DNA of 64,000 nucleotides from CAZICM01 sp964537685 (GTDB lineage Bacteria; Myxococcota_A; Polyangia; Polyangiales; Polyangiaceae): positions 124,001 to 188,000 of the forward strand of contig CAZICM010000001.1 in NCBI GenBank assembly GCA_964537685.1. The letters run 5' to 3'. Shown here piece by piece: positions 7,795 through 19,090 of this stretch. Numbering within the stretch: the first letter of the stretch is position 1; each line of letters begins with the position of its first letter. Both the position numbers and the translations under genes were made by a program. The notes under the pieces were generated by a model. It had not been told where the DNA came from, ran no database searches, and saw only the letters and a list, made by a program, of their open reading frames with translations.

Positions 7795-10700
7795 GTGCAT
7801 GATATCCAGATGCGCGCCTCTCTAATCCTACAAAGATGGGCTGCACACGGTGCGCTTTTTGTTCTCGGCGTCCTGGGCTCGGCATCCCAAGCGCACGCCC
7901 TCCCGCTTCCCCGAGGTCAATACCCCTACGCATCCTATGGCGAAGCCTTTGGCTACGGCCCATTTCCCACCCACGCCATCAGCCAAGATGCCCAGGGCGT
8001 CCTCTGGCTCGCTTCGGACAATGGCCTTCATCTCTTTGACGGCCGCGCGATCAAGCCCCTCTCCCTTCCCCCATCGCTTCCAAGCTCGCTCGTCACCCGC
8101 CTTCTGCCCGGGCCATCCGGCTCGATGTGGTGCCTCTCCGGGGCCGGCCTGCTCCGCTCCGATGGCAAAAGCTTTATCGGACCCGATTTCCCCGGCCTCC
8201 TAGGCAAACCCCTCTCCGCCGCCTCGAGCTCCCCCAGCCAGCTTTGGGTCGGCACCGACCTCGGACTGTTTCGCCTAAGCAGCGGCGATCGCTTTGAAGC
8301 CGACCCCGCCTTCTCCGGCAAGCCAATACATTCCATTTGGTTAAATTCACAAGAGGATTTTATTATTGGCGGATTGGGAACCCTAACGATTGGCCAAAAA
8401 GGCCGCCCGGTCCGCACGCTGGACAGCGCTCAGGGCCTACCCGGCGAAGCCTTCACAGGAGCCGCCCAAGATCGTAGCGGCCGCATTTGGTTTTTTTCGA
8501 GAAGAAGACTGTGGACACTCAAACTCGAACCCTTTTCCTTAGAAGAAAAAAGCGCCGACTTTCAAAACCCCTGGTTTCTCTCGCTCAGCTCCGATTCCCA
8601 AGGCCGCCTTTGGCTCGGCGCCTCCACCAGCATGGCCGTCCTTTCCGGCGACGAGCCGCCCATGCGCGAACGCAAGCCCGAATCTCATGGTGTATATTCT
8701 ATATTTGAAGATATTGAAGGCTCCATATGGATAGGCAGCTTTGGACTTCACCGGATATTGGGCCGCGGCCATTTTCGAATCTTTGGCGAAGCCCAGGGTC
8801 TTAATCCTCAAGCCATTTGGGGAATAACCCGCGACGGCGAGGGCACGGTCTGGGCCACCACCATCAAAGGATTGCTCCGGGGCAATGCCGAAACAGGCAT
8901 GTTTGAATCTGTACCCGCGCTGGAAAATAAAGTGCTGACCCGGGCATTCGCCTATACCAATGGCGCGCTGGTGCTGGGAAGCCGCGGCACCGAGATATTT
9001 TGGTATTTTCCCAAGACAGGCGAATTAAAAAGCTATCCCTTGCCCGATGCGCTGCCCGATACCCGTATTGTTCAGATGATCGCCGGACCCGATAAGCTAT
9101 TATGGGCGGCTTCGACCGCGGGCTTGTACCGGAGCGCGGACGCGGAACATCCCGAGCAATTCATTCGGATTGAATTGCCCGATACCCAACAACAGCGAAC
9201 GCATATTACCGATGTAATGGCCGATCGCCGGGGGCGGATATGGATTGGAACGGAAAAGGGCCTCGCGGTCATCGAAAATGGCAAACCCCGCCGATTTACC
9301 GAGGAAGACGGACTCACGGCGCAGAGTTCGGCCTTTGTCACCGAACGCAAGGATGGCCGGCTGTGCATGGCCCGCGGCGCAATCAAAGGAATACGCTGCT
9401 TTTTCTATGAAAATGGAACCGTTCGTATTACCGATGATTTTGATCGTTTTTCAGGATTGACCAGCGACACCATTTATTTGCTGGGGACAGATCGCGAAGA
9501 TCGGCTATGGGTAGGCTCGGCCCGCGGCCTCGATGTTATTTCGGGCGGCCGGGTTATCGCCACCTACGACCATCGAAATGGTTTACCCAACGACGATATT
9601 AACGGCTGGTCGATGCATACCGACAGCGATGGAGATCTATGGTTTGGCACCGCCGGAGGGATTGCGCATTATCACGAAGGAAAAGATAGGCCCTACCAAC
9701 AGCCTCCTCCGCCCAAGGCTGTATGGAGTGAAATTAGGCTCGGCGGAATCGCGGCCGATCCTGGGCGCCCAGCCCATGTCGAATATGCAAAAAATACCCT
9801 CGAAGCCCGGCTGATCGTTCCCTCATTTCTTGCCGGAGACAATACAAAAATATATGTAAAATTATCGGATGTATTGCCTGAGTGGGAAAGCCTGAGCGCG
9901 CCGGTATTCCGCTATGCGGGTCTAGAGCCCGGCGATTACGAGCTCGAAGCCCGGGCTGAACGGCCTCACGAGCCGCCCGGACCCAGCGCCATATTCAGAT
10001 TTCACATCGATAAACCCTTTTACCGCACCTGGCCCTTCCGCATTGCTTTTGTGGTGATGCTCTTGGGCCTGGGATCGCTGATTCCGCTCGCCCAGCGAAG
10101 AGCGCTGCGCAAACGCAACGCCATCCTTCAAGCCCTGGTCGAAGAGCGCACCCAAGAGCTTTCCAAGGCGCACGAAAAGCTGCTGGAGCTGTCGAAGTGG
10201 GCCACCGAGGAACAAATGGCGGGCGGCTTCGCGCATGAAATACGCAATGCGCTCGCGGGCGCGAAAATGGTTTTGTCGTCGGTGTTCGATCCGGAAAAAG
10301 AAGGCGGCGAGACTTTGTGCGCCGAGAATGCTGAAAAGCTTAAGACTTTGTTTTTAGAGCTCCGCCCAAAGCTCGAGCCTGCGGACCGGCAACGCCTGGC
10401 TTCGCTGCTGATGGATATCAATGAAGGCGAAGAGCGGCTGGATGGAGCAATCCGCAATGCCGACGCGGCCGTGGATAGGGCATTAACAATTACAAAACAA
10501 ATTCTTTCGTATTCCAAACTGGGCGCCGAAAGGCCCGTCATGGAAATCATTCAGCCTGCCGCGCTCGTGGAACAATTGTTAAATGTATATCGAAATGATT
10601 GGAAAAACGATGGAATTGATGCCGAGGTGCATATTGAAGCGGATGAAGAGCTATGCATGGGAAGGCAGCATTTTCTATCGATTGTTGAAAATATCGTTTC

Positions 10701-11022
10701 AAATGCGGCGGATGCCCTGCGTGAAAAGAGCGAAGGAGAGCGGCGCATTTATATCGAATTAAAGCGCGGGGATTCGGCGCTGACGCTTTCGGTGGAGGAT
10801 ACGGGAATTGGAATTGACCCGGCTCATCTATCCAAGCTCTTCGATCCATTTTTTTCGACCAAGCCGAGCACGGGCACAGGGCTTGGGTTGGGTATTGTGC
10901 GGCGCCTGTGCAGGCTGTACGGCGGCGAAATAAGCGCCGAGAGCGAGCCCGGAAAAGGAACTCGATTTTCAATTGTATTGCCGGATAACCTGCCTAAAAC
11001 AAATACAAATACCGATCATTAA
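7795..11022 (+). CDS. Sensor histidine kinase with periplasmic beta-propeller (Reg_prop/Y_Y_Y type)
   Basis: 1075 residues. A signal peptide (ALFVLGVLGSASQAHA) is followed by at least ten Reg_prop propeller repeats recognisable as GxxWxGTxxGL variants (GVLWLASDNGLHLF, SQLWVGTDLGLFRL, GRIWIGTEKGLAVI, DRLWVGSARGLDVI). Next come a Y_Y_Y-like domain, one membrane segment (IAFVVMLLGLGSLIPLA, near residue 750), a coiled coil and the kinase: H-box GGFAHEIRNALAG, N-box ENIVSNAADAL, G1 EDTGIGI, G2 GTGLGLGIV. There is no receiver domain, unlike Bacteroides hybrid systems of this shape. GTG at 7795 is chosen because AGGAAG lies 7 bases upstream. The ligand is unknown; elsewhere such propellers often sense glycans. 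Codon use turns more A/T-rich from about 8330. Confidence 0.92.
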   Translation: MHDIQMRASLILQRWAAHGALFVLGVLGSASQAHALPLPRGQYPYASYGEAFGYGPFPTHAISQDAQGVLWLASDNGLHLFDGRAIKPLSLPPSLPSSLVTRLLPGPSGSMWCLSGAGLLRSDGKSFIGPDFPGLLGKPLSAASSSPSQLWVGTDLGLFRLSSGDRFEADPAFSGKPIHSIWLNSQEDFIIGGLGTLTIGQKGRPVRTLDSAQGLPGEAFTGAAQDRSGRIWFFSRRRLWTLKLEPFSLEEKSADFQNPWFLSLSSDSQGRLWLGASTSMAVLSGDEPPMRERKPESHGVYSIFEDIEGSIWIGSFGLHRILGRGHFRIFGEAQGLNPQAIWGITRDGEGTVWATTIKGLLRGNAETGMFESVPALENKVLTRAFAYTNGALVLGSRGTEIFWYFPKTGELKSYPLPDALPDTRIVQMIAGPDKLLWAASTAGLYRSADAEHPEQFIRIELPDTQQQRTHITDVMADRRGRIWIGTEKGLAVIENGKPRRFTEEDGLTAQSSAFVTERKDGRLCMARGAIKGIRCFFYENGTVRITDDFDRFSGLTSDTIYLLGTDREDRLWVGSARGLDVISGGRVIATYDHRNGLPNDDINGWSMHTDSDGDLWFGTAGGIAHYHEGKDRPYQQPPPPKAVWSEIRLGGIAADPGRPAHVEYAKNTLEARLIVPSFLAGDNTKIYVKLSDVLPEWESLSAPVFRYAGLEPGDYELEARAERPHEPPGPSAIFRFHIDKPFYRTWPFRIAFVVMLLGLGSLIPLAQRRALRKRNAILQALVEERTQELSKAHEKLLELSKWATEEQMAGGFAHEIRNALAGAKMVLSSVFDPEKEGGETLCAENAEKLKTLFLELRPKLEPADRQRLASLLMDINEGEERLDGAIRNADAAVDRALTITKQILSYSKLGAERPVMEIIQPAALVEQLLNVYRNDWKNDGIDAEVHIEADEELCMGRQHFLSIVENIVSNAADALREKSEGERRIYIELKRGDSALTLSVEDTGIGIDPAHLSKLFDPFFSTKPSTGTGLGLGIVRRLCRLYGGEISAESEPGKGTRFSIVLPDNLPKTNTNTDH

Positions 11023-11048
11023 AGCTCTTTTGGGAGTCTTGCCGTTCC

Positions 11049-13961
11049 ATGTCGGACGTCTCTGATCAAACGGAAAAAACCTTGGATCATGTACAGCTCT
11101 TGTGGAAGGGCGTTTTTGAGAACGCTTCTATTGGTATTTCCGTCGTCGATACCGCCGGCCGCTATATCGCAGTCAATCCCGCTTATGCCCAAATGCTCGG
11201 GTATTCAGTCGATGAGCTTCTGAACGGGCATTCGATCCGGGAAGTTACGCATCCCGACGATCGGGAATCCTCGATGAGGCTGTTTCACGAGCTTCTCCGG
11301 GGCCAGCGGAATTCCTATCAGCATGAGAAACGCTATGTGCGAAGGGATGGTTCGCTGATGATCGGCGTCATTCATGCGAGTGTGCTTCGCAATGAGCAGG
11401 GAAAGCCTCAGTTTCTACTGGGAATGCTGACGGATGTGAGCGCGCAGCGCGAAGCCGAGGCGGCGAGGCTCCGGGCCGAAAGCATGCACAAGATGTTGCT
11501 CGCCAATTTGTCTGGAATGGCTTACCGCTGCCAAAATGATGCCGATTGGACGATGAATTATGTGAGTGAGGGCTGTGTTGAATTGCTGGGATATCAGCCA
11601 AACGATTTGATAGGCAATAAAACCGTATCGTTTGGGTGCTTGGTTCATGCGGACGATGCCGGCTGGCTCGCCACTAAATGCACGCGCAATCTCGCGGAGA
11701 GAAAGCCATGCAGCAATGAATACCGGGTGATCACCGCGGCCGGCGGGGAAAAATGGGTATGGGATCAGGCGCAGGGTGTGTATGACGAAAATGGGGCGCT
11801 TGTTTTAATCGAGGGATTTATCAGCGATATCACGGCGCGCAAAAAGGCGGAGCAAGCCTTAAGGGAGAGCGAAAAGCGTTATTTGGCGCTCGCGGCGATT
11901 TCGCCGGTAGGTATTTTGAGGGCAAAGCTTTCGGGCGAGTGTGTGTATGTAAACCGCTGTTTTTGCGAGATCAGCGGAATGCCGGCCGAGGAAGCCTTGG
12001 GCAATGGATGGACGCGGGCGATTCATCCCGAAGACCAGAAGGCGGTGTTTTCAGAGCTCCGGACGGCGCTGGCCGAAAAACGAGATTTCTCTTTAGAATA
12101 CCGATATTTACATCCATCGGGTGAAATTCGCTGGGTGCTGGGGCAGGCGGCGCCCGAGAAAGACGCGGCGGGCGAGATTATTGGGTATGTGGGCACCGTG
12201 ACCGATATCACGCCCCGCAAAAGAGCCGAGGATGCGCTTTGGCGATTGAATGAGGAGCTGGAAGAGAGGGTGCAGAAACGCACTTTTGAATTGGCGAGGC
12301 TCAATGAAACGCTTCAATCGGAAATCGCCGAGCGGACAAGGGCCGAGCAGAAGGCGCAAGACATTTTAATCGCATTGCCAGATTTGCTTTTTGAATTGGA
12401 TAAGGATGGTGTATTTTTAGGTTATCATGCCTCGAAGACGGTCAGTTTTTATGTGCCGCCCGAGCTGTTTTTAGGGAAGCGGGTGCAGGATGTTCTTCCG
12501 CCCGTGGTATCCGCGCCGATTTTGGCGTCGATGCGGGCGGCCACCGAAACCGGTACGCTTCAGGTATTTGAATACGATTTAAGAATGCCTACCGGTCTTG
12601 AAAGCTTTGAATGCAGGCTGATCGATGCTCAATCGGCGGGTTATTTGGCGGTGGTCCGGCGGATTACCGAACGCAAGCATGCCGAGGCGGCGCTGCTGCG
12701 CAATGAAGAGGCGCTCCGTAAATCGAGTGAAAAGCTATCGTTGGCCAATCGGGAGCTCGAGCGTTCGGCGCGCTTGAAAGATGAGTTTTTGGCGTCGATG
12801 AGTCATGAGCTGCGCACACCCTTGAATGCCATTCTGGGATTGTCCGAGGCGCTGCTCGAGCAAACCTACGGTTCTCTCAGTGAAAAGCAGGGGGTGGCCG
12901 TGGCCCGTATTGCCGAGAGCGGTCAGCATTTGCTTTCGCTGATCAACGATATTTTAGATTTATCGAAGATTGAAGCCGGTAAGCTCGAGATTCACCGGGA
13001 GGTATTTCCTGTGGATGCGGTGTGCCAGGCGAGCATGCGCTTGGTTCACGAGCAGGCCCGTAAGAAAAAGCTGAGGGTTTCGCTGAGCATGGATTCGTCG
13101 GTGTCGCTGATTCAAGCCGATCAGCGGCGTCTCACACAGATTTTGATCAATTTGCTAAGCAATGCGGTAAAATTTACACCCGAGGGCGGCACCATCGGGC
13201 TTTCTGTGACGGGAGATATAGGCCGGCAGAGTGTTCATTTTACGGTGTGGGATACAGGAATTGGTATCCCGCGCGACGAGCTGGAATCCATTTTCAAGCC
13301 TTTTGTTCAATTGGATAGTTCGCTCTCGAGGCAGCATCAAGGCACGGGGCTTGGGCTTTCATTGGTGGGCAAGCTGGTTGAATTGCACGGTGGGGGTGTG
13401 GTGGTCGAGAGCGAACCAGGAAAAGGAAGCCGTTTTACGGTGTCGCTGCCTTGGGAGCCCGAGGAAACCGGCGGAGGCGATGCGCTGAATTCGCCGGCGG
13501 CGCAAGGCGCGCCAAGAGAGAAGGTTCCCGTTCTTGGGGGGAGGCCCGAAAAGCCGAGGATTCTCCTGGCCGAGGACAATGAGGCTAATATCCTAACGTT
13601 TTCCGATTATTTGCGATCTCAGGGGCATCAGGTGGTTGTGGCCACGACGGGCTTTGAAGCGGTGGAGCAGAGCAAAGCCTGCGAGCCCGATTTGGTGCTG
13701 ATGGATATTCAATTGCCCGGTTTGGATGGCTTGGAGGCGATGCGGCGAATCCGGGCAGAACGGCCGGATGTGCCTATTGTGGCGCTGACGGCGTTTGTCA
13801 TGCCGGGCGATCGGGAGCGCTGTTTGTCGGCGGGCGCCTGGGATTATTTGGCCAAGCCGGTTGGATTGAGGGAGCTCTTGAGGGCGGTGGAGCGGCATTT
13901 TTCGGAAGCGCTGCGGCGGCGGGCGGCGGCGCAGAATGAGGGCGGAGGGGCTAAAAAATAG
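11049..13961 (+). CDS. Cytosolic hybrid histidine kinase: four PAS, HisKA, HATPase, receiver
   Basis: 970 residues and no membrane segment. Three clear PAS/PAC units come first (FENASIGISVVDTAGRYIAV; a second ending GFISDITARKKAEQAL; a third ending YVGTVTDITPRKRAEDAL), then a coiled coil and a fourth, weaker PAS. The kinase core has SMSHELRTPLNAI (His near residue 585), the N-box LINLLSNAVKFTPEGG, DTGIGIPRDE and GTGLGLSLV. The C-terminal receiver (from about residue 835) has LLAEDNEAN, the acceptor Asp in LVLMDIQLPGLDG and Lys in YLAKPVG. It starts 26 bases after the previous kinase gene and is probably co-transcribed. PAS domains usually sense redox, oxygen or small ligands. Confidence 0.93.
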   Translation: MSDVSDQTEKTLDHVQLLWKGVFENASIGISVVDTAGRYIAVNPAYAQMLGYSVDELLNGHSIREVTHPDDRESSMRLFHELLRGQRNSYQHEKRYVRRDGSLMIGVIHASVLRNEQGKPQFLLGMLTDVSAQREAEAARLRAESMHKMLLANLSGMAYRCQNDADWTMNYVSEGCVELLGYQPNDLIGNKTVSFGCLVHADDAGWLATKCTRNLAERKPCSNEYRVITAAGGEKWVWDQAQGVYDENGALVLIEGFISDITARKKAEQALRESEKRYLALAAISPVGILRAKLSGECVYVNRCFCEISGMPAEEALGNGWTRAIHPEDQKAVFSELRTALAEKRDFSLEYRYLHPSGEIRWVLGQAAPEKDAAGEIIGYVGTVTDITPRKRAEDALWRLNEELEERVQKRTFELARLNETLQSEIAERTRAEQKAQDILIALPDLLFELDKDGVFLGYHASKTVSFYVPPELFLGKRVQDVLPPVVSAPILASMRAATETGTLQVFEYDLRMPTGLESFECRLIDAQSAGYLAVVRRITERKHAEAALLRNEEALRKSSEKLSLANRELERSARLKDEFLASMSHELRTPLNAILGLSEALLEQTYGSLSEKQGVAVARIAESGQHLLSLINDILDLSKIEAGKLEIHREVFPVDAVCQASMRLVHEQARKKKLRVSLSMDSSVSLIQADQRRLTQILINLLSNAVKFTPEGGTIGLSVTGDIGRQSVHFTVWDTGIGIPRDELESIFKPFVQLDSSLSRQHQGTGLGLSLVGKLVELHGGGVVVESEPGKGSRFTVSLPWEPEETGGGDALNSPAAQGAPREKVPVLGGRPEKPRILLAEDNEANILTFSDYLRSQGHQVVVATTGFEAVEQSKACEPDLVLMDIQLPGLDGLEAMRRIRAERPDVPIVALTAFVMPGDRERCLSAGAWDYLAKPVGLRELLRAVERHFSEALRRRAAAQNEGGGAKK

Positions 13962-14000
13962 TCGTATCAAAGGCGGCAATCCCTCTATGATGTTGGGCGC

Positions 14001-15713
<1,713 letters not shown>

Positions 15714-15767
15714 GGTTTGGCGAATGGGAAGGCTCGAGCCTCTAGGGCTGCGCAAGCCGCGCCGCTT

Positions 15768-16391
15768 TTATTTTAATTCGTTGGCGTACAAACCTGTGAG
15801 CGCGGGGCCGAACGAGCTGGGATCGGGCAAAGAAAAGGTGAGGCGTTTGGGTATGCCATTCAGCCTGAGGCCCGAGGTGGGACGGCCCGCCCGCATGGAC
15901 CAAACCACAACGAGCGGCAGTGTGTATTCAGTGCCAAGCACCGCATCCGAAAGATGAAGGGTAAGCGTTCGTCCGATGGGCATCAGCGTTTCGCTTTGAA
16001 CGACAACTCCATCGCGGTGCACTTTCCGGAGTTCGCCGACGAAGCCCACGCCTTCCACAACCAGGCGCACAGGAAAACCTCGATCGGCAGGCGATTTCGG
16101 GGGATCGACAAGAGCACCATCGGGAAGTGCGGGCAGGGCCCGAACCACATCATCGAGGCCCGGCGATGAATCCGCGCTCCAGGGTGAAGACGGGATTTTA
16201 TGCGTTCTTTCGCTTGCTTTTGGCGAGGAACGGAAGTGAAAGGAACGCACCAAGGAGTCCAATTCGCTGATGATTCCACTTCGCGGTTCGGCTGTGGATG
16301 GGACGGGGAGGGCGTCGTCATCAAAATCCACAAATCGGAAGGCGAAAGGCAGTGAGCTACCCGGGTACTTCATACAGATGATGCAGTGCAC
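15768..16391 (-). CDS. PilZ-like domain protein
   Basis: 207 residues. The N-terminal half is low in recognisable motifs and rich in Pro/Ser. The C-terminal 100 residues look like a PilZ-type beta-barrel: RGFPVRLVVEGVGFVGELRK, then RDGVVVQSETLMPIGRTLTL and LTLPLVVVW-like strands ending before an Arg-rich turn. The RxxxR and [D/N]xSxxG motifs that bind cyclic di-GMP in classical PilZ proteins are not clearly present, so binding is doubtful. It converges on the Ser/Thr kinase gene. The start at GTG 16391 is uncertain; ATG 16373 is an alternative. Confidence 0.55.
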   Translation of the reverse strand: MHCIICMKYPGSSLPFAFRFVDFDDDALPVPSTAEPRSGIISELDSLVRSFHFRSSPKASERTHKIPSSPWSADSSPGLDDVVRALPALPDGALVDPPKSPADRGFPVRLVVEGVGFVGELRKVHRDGVVVQSETLMPIGRTLTLHLSDAVLGTEYTLPLVVVWSMRAGRPTSGLRLNGIPKRLTFSLPDPSSFGPALTGLYANELK

Positions 16392-16511
16392 CAGGTGATC
16401 GAAAAAGGCAACTATTTTGTTGGGCCGGGGATGGTGTTGGTATTGGGCGGGGGAAGCGGGGAAGCGGCGGAGTTCGGTGTAAGGCGGCCAAAACTTGGAT
16501 AAGCTTTGGGC

Positions 16512-17228
16512 ATGCGCGTTCTTCGTTGGGCCTGGGCGGCGGCCTTTGCCGGGTGCTGGCCGGTGCTTTCAGGGTGTGTGGTGCCCACGGCGGTGAGCCT
16601 TGCGGAAGGCCCGCGCGAATATGTGGCCACCGATTACGACATGGTGCTTGAGAAGTGGACGCGCACCAAAGAGCTTATCGAATTCGCCGAGCTGGAGAAT
16701 TTCTTGACGGCCACGGCCACCTTTGAGTCATGGGATTTTAGGTGGGCTTATGCCGTGCGCTATGTGCAGGATTACCGGCTTACGATCGAGCAGCGTAAAA
16801 AACTGCTTGAAAAAGCGCTCGATGAGACACGCCAGCGGCATCAGTTTTTTGTGGCGCTCTATGGCGGCGAGCCTAAACAGTCGGATTTGACCAAGCCCGA
16901 CAGCGCGTGGATCGTGCGGCTGATCGACGATACGGGCAATGAATCCGCGCCCGAGGAAATTACGGCGATCAGCAAGTCGGCAACGCTGGAGCGGACCTAT
17001 TTTCCTTACAGCTCGGTGTGGCGCACGGCGTTCCGCATTCGGTTTCCGCGCACGCTTCCCGATGGACGCCCGACGATTTCGCCGGTCGCGAAATGGTTTG
17101 GCCTGCGCTTTGCGGGCTCTCAAGGCAACAGCGAGCTTATCTGGGAAGTGCAGGGGCCCGCGCCGGGCGGAACGCCGCAAACGCAAACGCAAACGGCCCT
17201 TGTTCCCGCGCGCAGCTCTAGCCGTTGA
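16512..17228 (+). CDS. Lipoprotein of unknown function
   Basis: 238 residues. The leader ends in a lipobox, PVLSGC, so the protein is probably lipid-anchored. The mature part has a helical first half (WTRTKELIEFAELENFLTA) and a second half with strands (YSSVWRTAFRIRFPRTLPDG). The mix suggests an envelope protein, but I do not recognise the family. It is preceded by 120 bases shared with the divergent PilZ-like gene, and its 3' end overlaps the convergent gene by 11 bases. Confidence 0.75.
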   Translation: MRVLRWAWAAAFAGCWPVLSGCVVPTAVSLAEGPREYVATDYDMVLEKWTRTKELIEFAELENFLTATATFESWDFRWAYAVRYVQDYRLTIEQRKKLLEKALDETRQRHQFFVALYGGEPKQSDLTKPDSAWIVRLIDDTGNESAPEEITAISKSATLERTYFPYSSVWRTAFRIRFPRTLPDGRPTISPVAKWFGLRFAGSQGNSELIWEVQGPAPGGTPQTQTQTALVPARSSSR

Positions 17229-18678
17229 GAATGCCAACAGCGGGCGAGGGGCCCGTCAGAATCGATCGGGCCAAGGCTTGATCGCCGACGAGCACGACCG
17301 CACCGTGAACGCCTCCGCGCACCGTGGTTGGCGCTGTTAAATCGCGCACGACGATGCCTGGAAACAAAAAATCGCCCGCGCCCACCTCGCCCGTGACGCG
17401 CGCGGGATCGCCTTTCACCAGTTCCAGCGCACCAGCTCCAACCACATAGAGCGAAGCGAGTTTTGCGCCTTGCTCAGCGATGATTTCCTGAGGCTTTACG
17501 ACCCGCACGCTCATGCGCTCCACGATGCCCAGGCGCTGCGCTTCGCTGAGTTCGCCCAGCGGGCCAAGCGTGGCACCCGCGATGGCTTGAAAGTTATCGG
17601 CCGCGGTGCACAGCTCTTCATGAATCCATGAACTGCCCTTGAGGGCCGTGTCGAGCACGGCATCGTTCCACACAGCCACGGTTGCGCCTGCGGGCCCGCC
17701 CACAAGGGAAATCGGTGTGGCCCGGCTTAGTGTTCCGCGTCCGGGAACAAGCGAGCCGCGTTCTACGTATTGCGCTGCGACTTGCGACTCACCCGCGCAA
17801 ACGCCTGCTTGTCCGGTGATGATCAGCACCGCGCCGGTAACGACAATGCGCTTTCCCGGGGTGAGCTCTTCAACGCGCGCGACTTCGGTTAACAGCTCGC
17901 GCGTTTCGGCGGGCAGGCTTCGAAGCCCCGCAACGCCTGAGAGAGAAAGGTCGGCAAATGAAGGCCGCGCTGCAGTTGTATCCGCTTCGGGTTCGGGTGC
18001 CGCTGGGGCTGGGGGCGATGCGAGTGCGGCAGGTGCTTTGGAAGCGGGGGGAGGAGGCGGGGGAGGAGGCGGAGGAGGAGGATGCGGAGCCTTGCGCTTC
18101 AGCATTTCATGAAGCGGCGCAGCGGAGGTCATCACACCTTCATCCGAATCTTCAGGCCGCTGAACAGGTGCAGGCCGCGCCCTCATTTCGACCACAACGA
18201 CATCACCCGAGGGCCGCGGCTCAACGGCGGCGGCTTCCCTGCGCGGCTCAGGCGTATCGGCTGCGGCCGGGGCCGCCTGTCCTTCCGACCAAGGATCGAG
18301 CATTGGGCTTCGGCCCTGGGCCTGCGGCGAAGAAGAAGGGCCTTTGGCGACTTTGCTGGGAACACCCGCAGGCGCGCGGGCCTGGGCAGCAGCGGCTGCG
18401 GCCTGCACGGCTTTTTCGGCGGCCTCGCGCTGTTTCGCATCGGCGAGAGCGTCCTCGATTTCCGACACACTCATACTGAGCTCGGTCGATCGAAAATGCT
18501 GACCGGCAGCCATTGCGGCTTCAGCAGCCCGGCGAAGCGCCGCGATGGCCTCGGCATATTGCCGGCGTGACCAATACGCTTTGGCTGCGCCCAGATTTTT
18601 GGTGATGTCGTCGGTGTCCTCGGACATCGGCTCAGGAAGCGACGCAAGCGGCTCCACCATAGAAAACGGCCCTACCAT
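17218..18678 (-). CDS. TPR-like and cyclic-nucleotide-binding-like protein with Pro-rich linker
   Basis: Up to 486 residues. An N-terminal helical part (AKAYWSRRQYAEAIAALRRA) resembles a single TPR-like hairpin. An Ala/Pro-rich linker of about 170 residues follows, including a run of 12 Pro near residue 200. The C-terminal part contains two cNMP/CRP-type beta-barrel repeats, the second recognisable from VVKPQEIIAEQGAKLASLYVVGAGALELV. No helix-turn-helix follows, so it is not a transcription factor of the CRP type. The start is uncertain: ATG 18678, 18660 or 18627. It is the last gene of a minus-strand group that begins with ftsK. Confidence 0.75.
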   Translation of the reverse strand: MVGPFSMVEPLASLPEPMSEDTDDITKNLGAAKAYWSRRQYAEAIAALRRAAEAAMAAGQHFRSTELSMSVSEIEDALADAKQREAAEKAVQAAAAAAQARAPAGVPSKVAKGPSSSPQAQGRSPMLDPWSEGQAAPAAADTPEPRREAAAVEPRPSGDVVVVEMRARPAPVQRPEDSDEGVMTSAAPLHEMLKRKAPHPPPPPPPPPPPPASKAPAALASPPAPAAPEPEADTTAARPSFADLSLSGVAGLRSLPAETRELLTEVARVEELTPGKRIVVTGAVLIITGQAGVCAGESQVAAQYVERGSLVPGRGTLSRATPISLVGGPAGATVAVWNDAVLDTALKGSSWIHEELCTAADNFQAIAGATLGPLGELSEAQRLGIVERMSVRVVKPQEIIAEQGAKLASLYVVGAGALELVKGDPARVTGEVGAGDFLFPGIVVRDLTAPTTVRGGVHGAVVLVGDQALARSILTGPSPAVGILNG

Positions 18679-18738
18679 AGGCGCTGCCCGATCGGTAAGG
18701 AAACTCTCGCGCCGTGCGCCGGGACGGATAAGCGCGCT

Positions 18739-18966
18739 TCAGCGTCCTCGCGGCCGCACCGCTCTAGGCCGCCGTTCGGCGTAAATTTGAGCGCGCCGGT
18801 GCATTTCATCCACGCCGTGCCTGCATGCGGTTTCACCGGGCATGCGGCGTGCGAGCCAGCCGATCAGCGTAAGCCCGGCGCTTCGCGCTTCATCGGGAAT
18901 GGAATCGCTGCGCAGCAAACAAGCTATCTCGCCGATAAGTCGTGTCCGCTCATCTTCGGAGGACAT
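18739..18966 (-). CDS. Small conserved-looking protein downstream of ftsK
   Basis: 75 residues starting MSSEDERTRLIGEIACLLRS. The start is set by a strong ribosome-binding site, GGAGG 8 bases upstream of ATG 18966; a longer reading from GTG 19056 is open but lacks such a site. It is basic at the C-terminus (RRAQIYAERRPRAVRPRGR) and has no recognised domain. Its position between ftsK and the cNMP-like gene, all on the minus strand, supports it being real. Confidence 0.5.
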   Translation of the reverse strand: MSSEDERTRLIGEIACLLRSDSIPDEARSAGLTLIGWLARRMPGETACRHGVDEMHRRAQIYAERRPRAVRPRGR

Positions 18967-19090
18967 AAGGTCCGCCTCCATGATGCATTGTTGGTGCGAA
19001 GTCAAAAGAGCAAAAAGCTTAGTGTAATCAACCCCAAAAGCCCGTGCATTCCGCACCGGGCCAAGGATTGAGCATCAATTCAATCAGATG

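Noticed and set aside
15736..15749. GGCTCGAGCC palindrome between the Ser/Thr kinase and PilZ-like genes as terminator
   Set aside because: It has no loop and no following T run; a short palindrome of this kind is expected by chance.
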